A program made the translations under genes and the position numbers. From Pogonophryne albipinna (Eukaryota > Chordata > Actinopteri > Perciformes > Artedidraconidae): 64,000 nt of DNA. The notes under the pieces are model-generated. The model was given only the letters and a program-made list of their open reading frames with translations, searched no databases and was not told the DNA's origin. Where the stretch lies: contig CM053260.1 in the NCBI GenBank assembly GCA_028583405.1, positions 19,298,813 to 19,362,812 on the forward strand, written 5' to 3'. Shown piece by piece: positions 61,815 to 64,000 of this stretch. How positions within the stretch are numbered: the stretch's first letter is position 1; each line of letters begins with the position of its first letter.

Positions 61815-63618
61815 CAAAAGGGAACCAGAAACAGGAAACAGATAAGGTTAATATATGACTATTTACTGTAGGTCTGATGAGCTTTGGTGTACTGGCTTTT
61901 GCAAAATAACTCAATTAAAGTTTTTGTCAAAATGGAGACCAGTTACAGAAATAAACATACAAATTCTGCGTCTGGAAACACTGTGTTTTGCTGTGTTTCC
62001 ACTGAATTCACCTCCAGACTTCCATTCTCTTTGAGGATGGCTAGACTTTACGCAAACATGTCTTGCTCGGAGGGTGATATTTCTGACAGCAGGATTGACC
62101 ATCCCTATCTCCAGAGCAGCAACTGCACATTCAGAATGAACATCATCCCATAAACTGGCTGCTGGAGGGGAACTTGAAAGAACAGGAGGGAGAGCACTGA
62201 CGCACCTCTGAAGATGGTTCAGCATCGACCACTGACAGCCGACTTCAAAGACTCCGTTATGAACATGACAGGCAGCCAGCGGAACAGCCTTTGAATCCAG
62301 TGCACATTTTTATCAAGAATTTATGGTCTATTTAGAAGTGATTTTTTTTTGCAGCACCGGGAATTTGATTTGACTGTACATCTCATCGCTGACACGGTAA
62401 CTCTCGCAGGTCTCTTCTTGATGTTGATAATATATGGGACTTGCATTTTCATGAGTGCCTGATGTTATTCCACATGGCAGCCGTTGATATTAGCGCCTTT
62501 GATTCCTGAGGAGTTCTAAAGAAAGCCCCCCAAGGCAAAAGTTGTTTATTTGCCCAGATATATATTAGTCCAATCAATTTGCCCCAAACTCACACCTTGT
62601 GGAGAATTGTAATGGAGCAGATGGACCCAGAATATTCTCAAAAAAATCCAATGCCCGCAGACAAAATCCAGGCAAGTTTTATGTACCGACATAATTTGGT
62701 ATTCATGCATTCTTAGTAGCTGCAGTTTCATGGTGTGATGCTCATTTGCCTTTCAGTATTGCTGATGAGGAAATAAAGTGCAAATGATCATTGTAGTAAA
62801 AGTCTATCATATGAAGATTTCAATGGTACAAAAACAAAATACATCTTTATATATAAAACACATCAATTTGAGTTTCTGCAAATATGTATTCATCTTTGTT
62901 TTTAACAGTTGTCTTAAATGATGTTTTTCATTGCGTTTTTCATTGTACTGATGGTTAATTAAGCAAAAACACAAATACAATAACAAAAACGAATGAGAAC
63001 GTTTCCAATCATGTTTCCATTTCACATGTATTACCCTTCTTTCAAACTGAAGTCACTCTCAATATCGGTGTATCCAATTCTTTCACTCCATAAAATATCA
63101 CCCCCCTGAGACATGGTCACACGGTCTTGTTTGTATGGGAGGGTGGTGACACGTCAGAGTGAGGCCGTGTGTGAGTGTGTGTGTGCTCAAGCATGTGTAC
63201 TTTCGTGTGTTGCAGAGTCATCCCACTCTGGAAAATGACTTATTAAAATGAAATTACGCAGTGCCCTGACCCATGGCAAACGGCATGAGCTGCAATTTGT
63301 CTAGCAGTTGAGCTGTGAATAAAATCTGATTGGCAATAATTTGGCTTTACTGTTTATATAGCATCCCATCCTCCACATCTTTTCTTCTATCTCCCATCCT
63401 CTCACCCCATACCCCCCTTCGTCTTATCATGGATGTGTTGATCTAAGGGTGAAATATTACTGATATAGTGATCTGGGGTCAGCGAGCAGAGCACTGTGAT
63501 GATGGTAAGTGGGTGGTTGTGAGGTTAGGAAGGGTTTTATGAAGCCGGAAGAGCTGATGGTAATGTTAAATGCCAAAACTGACTACTGATCTCCAGTAAA
63601 AGGGTGACTGGCCGCTGC
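61815..63618. other. No gene recognised
   Basis: Unique-looking DNA. About 62270-62520, around CGCTGACACGG and CAGCCGTTGATATTAGCGCC, could be conserved noncoding sequence, by appearance only. Frames at most 104 residues, no domains. Confidence 0.45.
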
Positions 63619-63629
63619 TGTGTGTGTGT

Positions 63630-63686
<57 letters not shown>
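63619..63686. repeat. (TG)n microsatellite with CG interruptions
   Basis: About 68 bp of TG units with two or more TGCG interruptions near the start. Confidence 0.95.
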
Positions 63687-63689
<3 letters not shown>

Positions 63690-64000
63690 TGCTCAGTGTG
63701 CGTGTGTGGGATTATGAAGCTAACAGGCTGACCAGAGTGCACTTGGTTATTTCAGCAGTTGTCTTTTTTCCCTCGCTTTATGTCATATCAATGGGAGTGT
63801 GTGAGTGCATTTGTACTTAATGTCTGTGTGTGTTGCTTTGGTCAGCACCCTTAGCATAAAATGGAAAACAATTACAAGCAGCTCTTTCCAATTTATCTCA
63901 TTCGTCTGTTTTAATAAATGTCGTTTTATCCCTATGAAAATACACAATCACACATTGATGAGAGTGGCAAAAAACATGCCCAAGCCTATATGATAGCAGA
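63687..64000. other. No gene recognised at window end
   Basis: Unique-looking AT-rich DNA with TGTGTG-rich patches. Nothing more can be supported. Confidence 0.5.

Overview
The window reads as nuclear DNA of a ray-finned, probably teleost, fish. The evidence is 5'-truncated L2-type LINEs, tRNA-derived SINEs, DNA transposons with target-site duplications (TSDs) of the hAT, PIF/Harbinger-like, TTAA-target, pogo and Tc1 types, and many long (CA/TG)n arrays. The species cannot be named. I see no host protein-coding exon, rRNA, tRNA gene, CRISPR array or operon. The coding matter I can support is all transposon-derived and broken, so the window looks like gene-poor intergenic or deep-intronic DNA.

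Layout. 1-5.99 kb: mostly unique, with a TG array and a plus-strand L2 LINE 3' end (1930-2879). 5.99-7.07 kb: a Harbinger-like element (TTA TSD) holding a complete 389-bp hAT-like element (8-bp TSD). 10.15-10.53 kb: a probable solo LTR on the minus strand. 13.78-15.15 kb: a hAT-like element (8-bp TSD) holding a TTAA-flanked MITE, followed at 15.25-15.36 kb by two abutting palindromes. 18.47-19.40 kb: a second copy of that MITE, split by a minus-strand L2 LINE with a 10-bp TSD. 26.76-27.04 kb: a third, truncated copy, running into a 1.8-kb element with GGCCCA termini. 31.1-31.8 kb: a tRNA SINE and a second retroposon fragment. 33.5-44.0 kb: long, mostly unique DNA with possible conserved noncoding stretches. 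44.0-48.5 kb: two CA arrays, a PIF/Harbinger-like remnant with a Myb/SANT-like fragment, then a TTAA element with a THAP-like fragment that contains a whole pogo-type element (26-bp perfect inverted repeats, TA duplication, broken transposase). 49.4-51.3 kb: a foldback element, a MITE with a 7-bp duplication, and a rearranged Tc1 relic with telomere-like repeats. 52.8 kb: another tRNA SINE. 58.3-59.5 kb: two different TTAA-target elements back to back. 60.7-61.8 kb: a hAT-like element with a BED-finger-like remnant.

The window carries a readable insertion history. At least four host-guest nests have intact duplications, and one insertion (pogo into the TTAA element) can be checked against an uninterrupted relative 12 kb away. 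I found no convincing new functional system. The most useful leads are the pogo/THAP nest, the Tc1 foldback with telomere-like repeats, and the paired palindromes at 15.25 kb.
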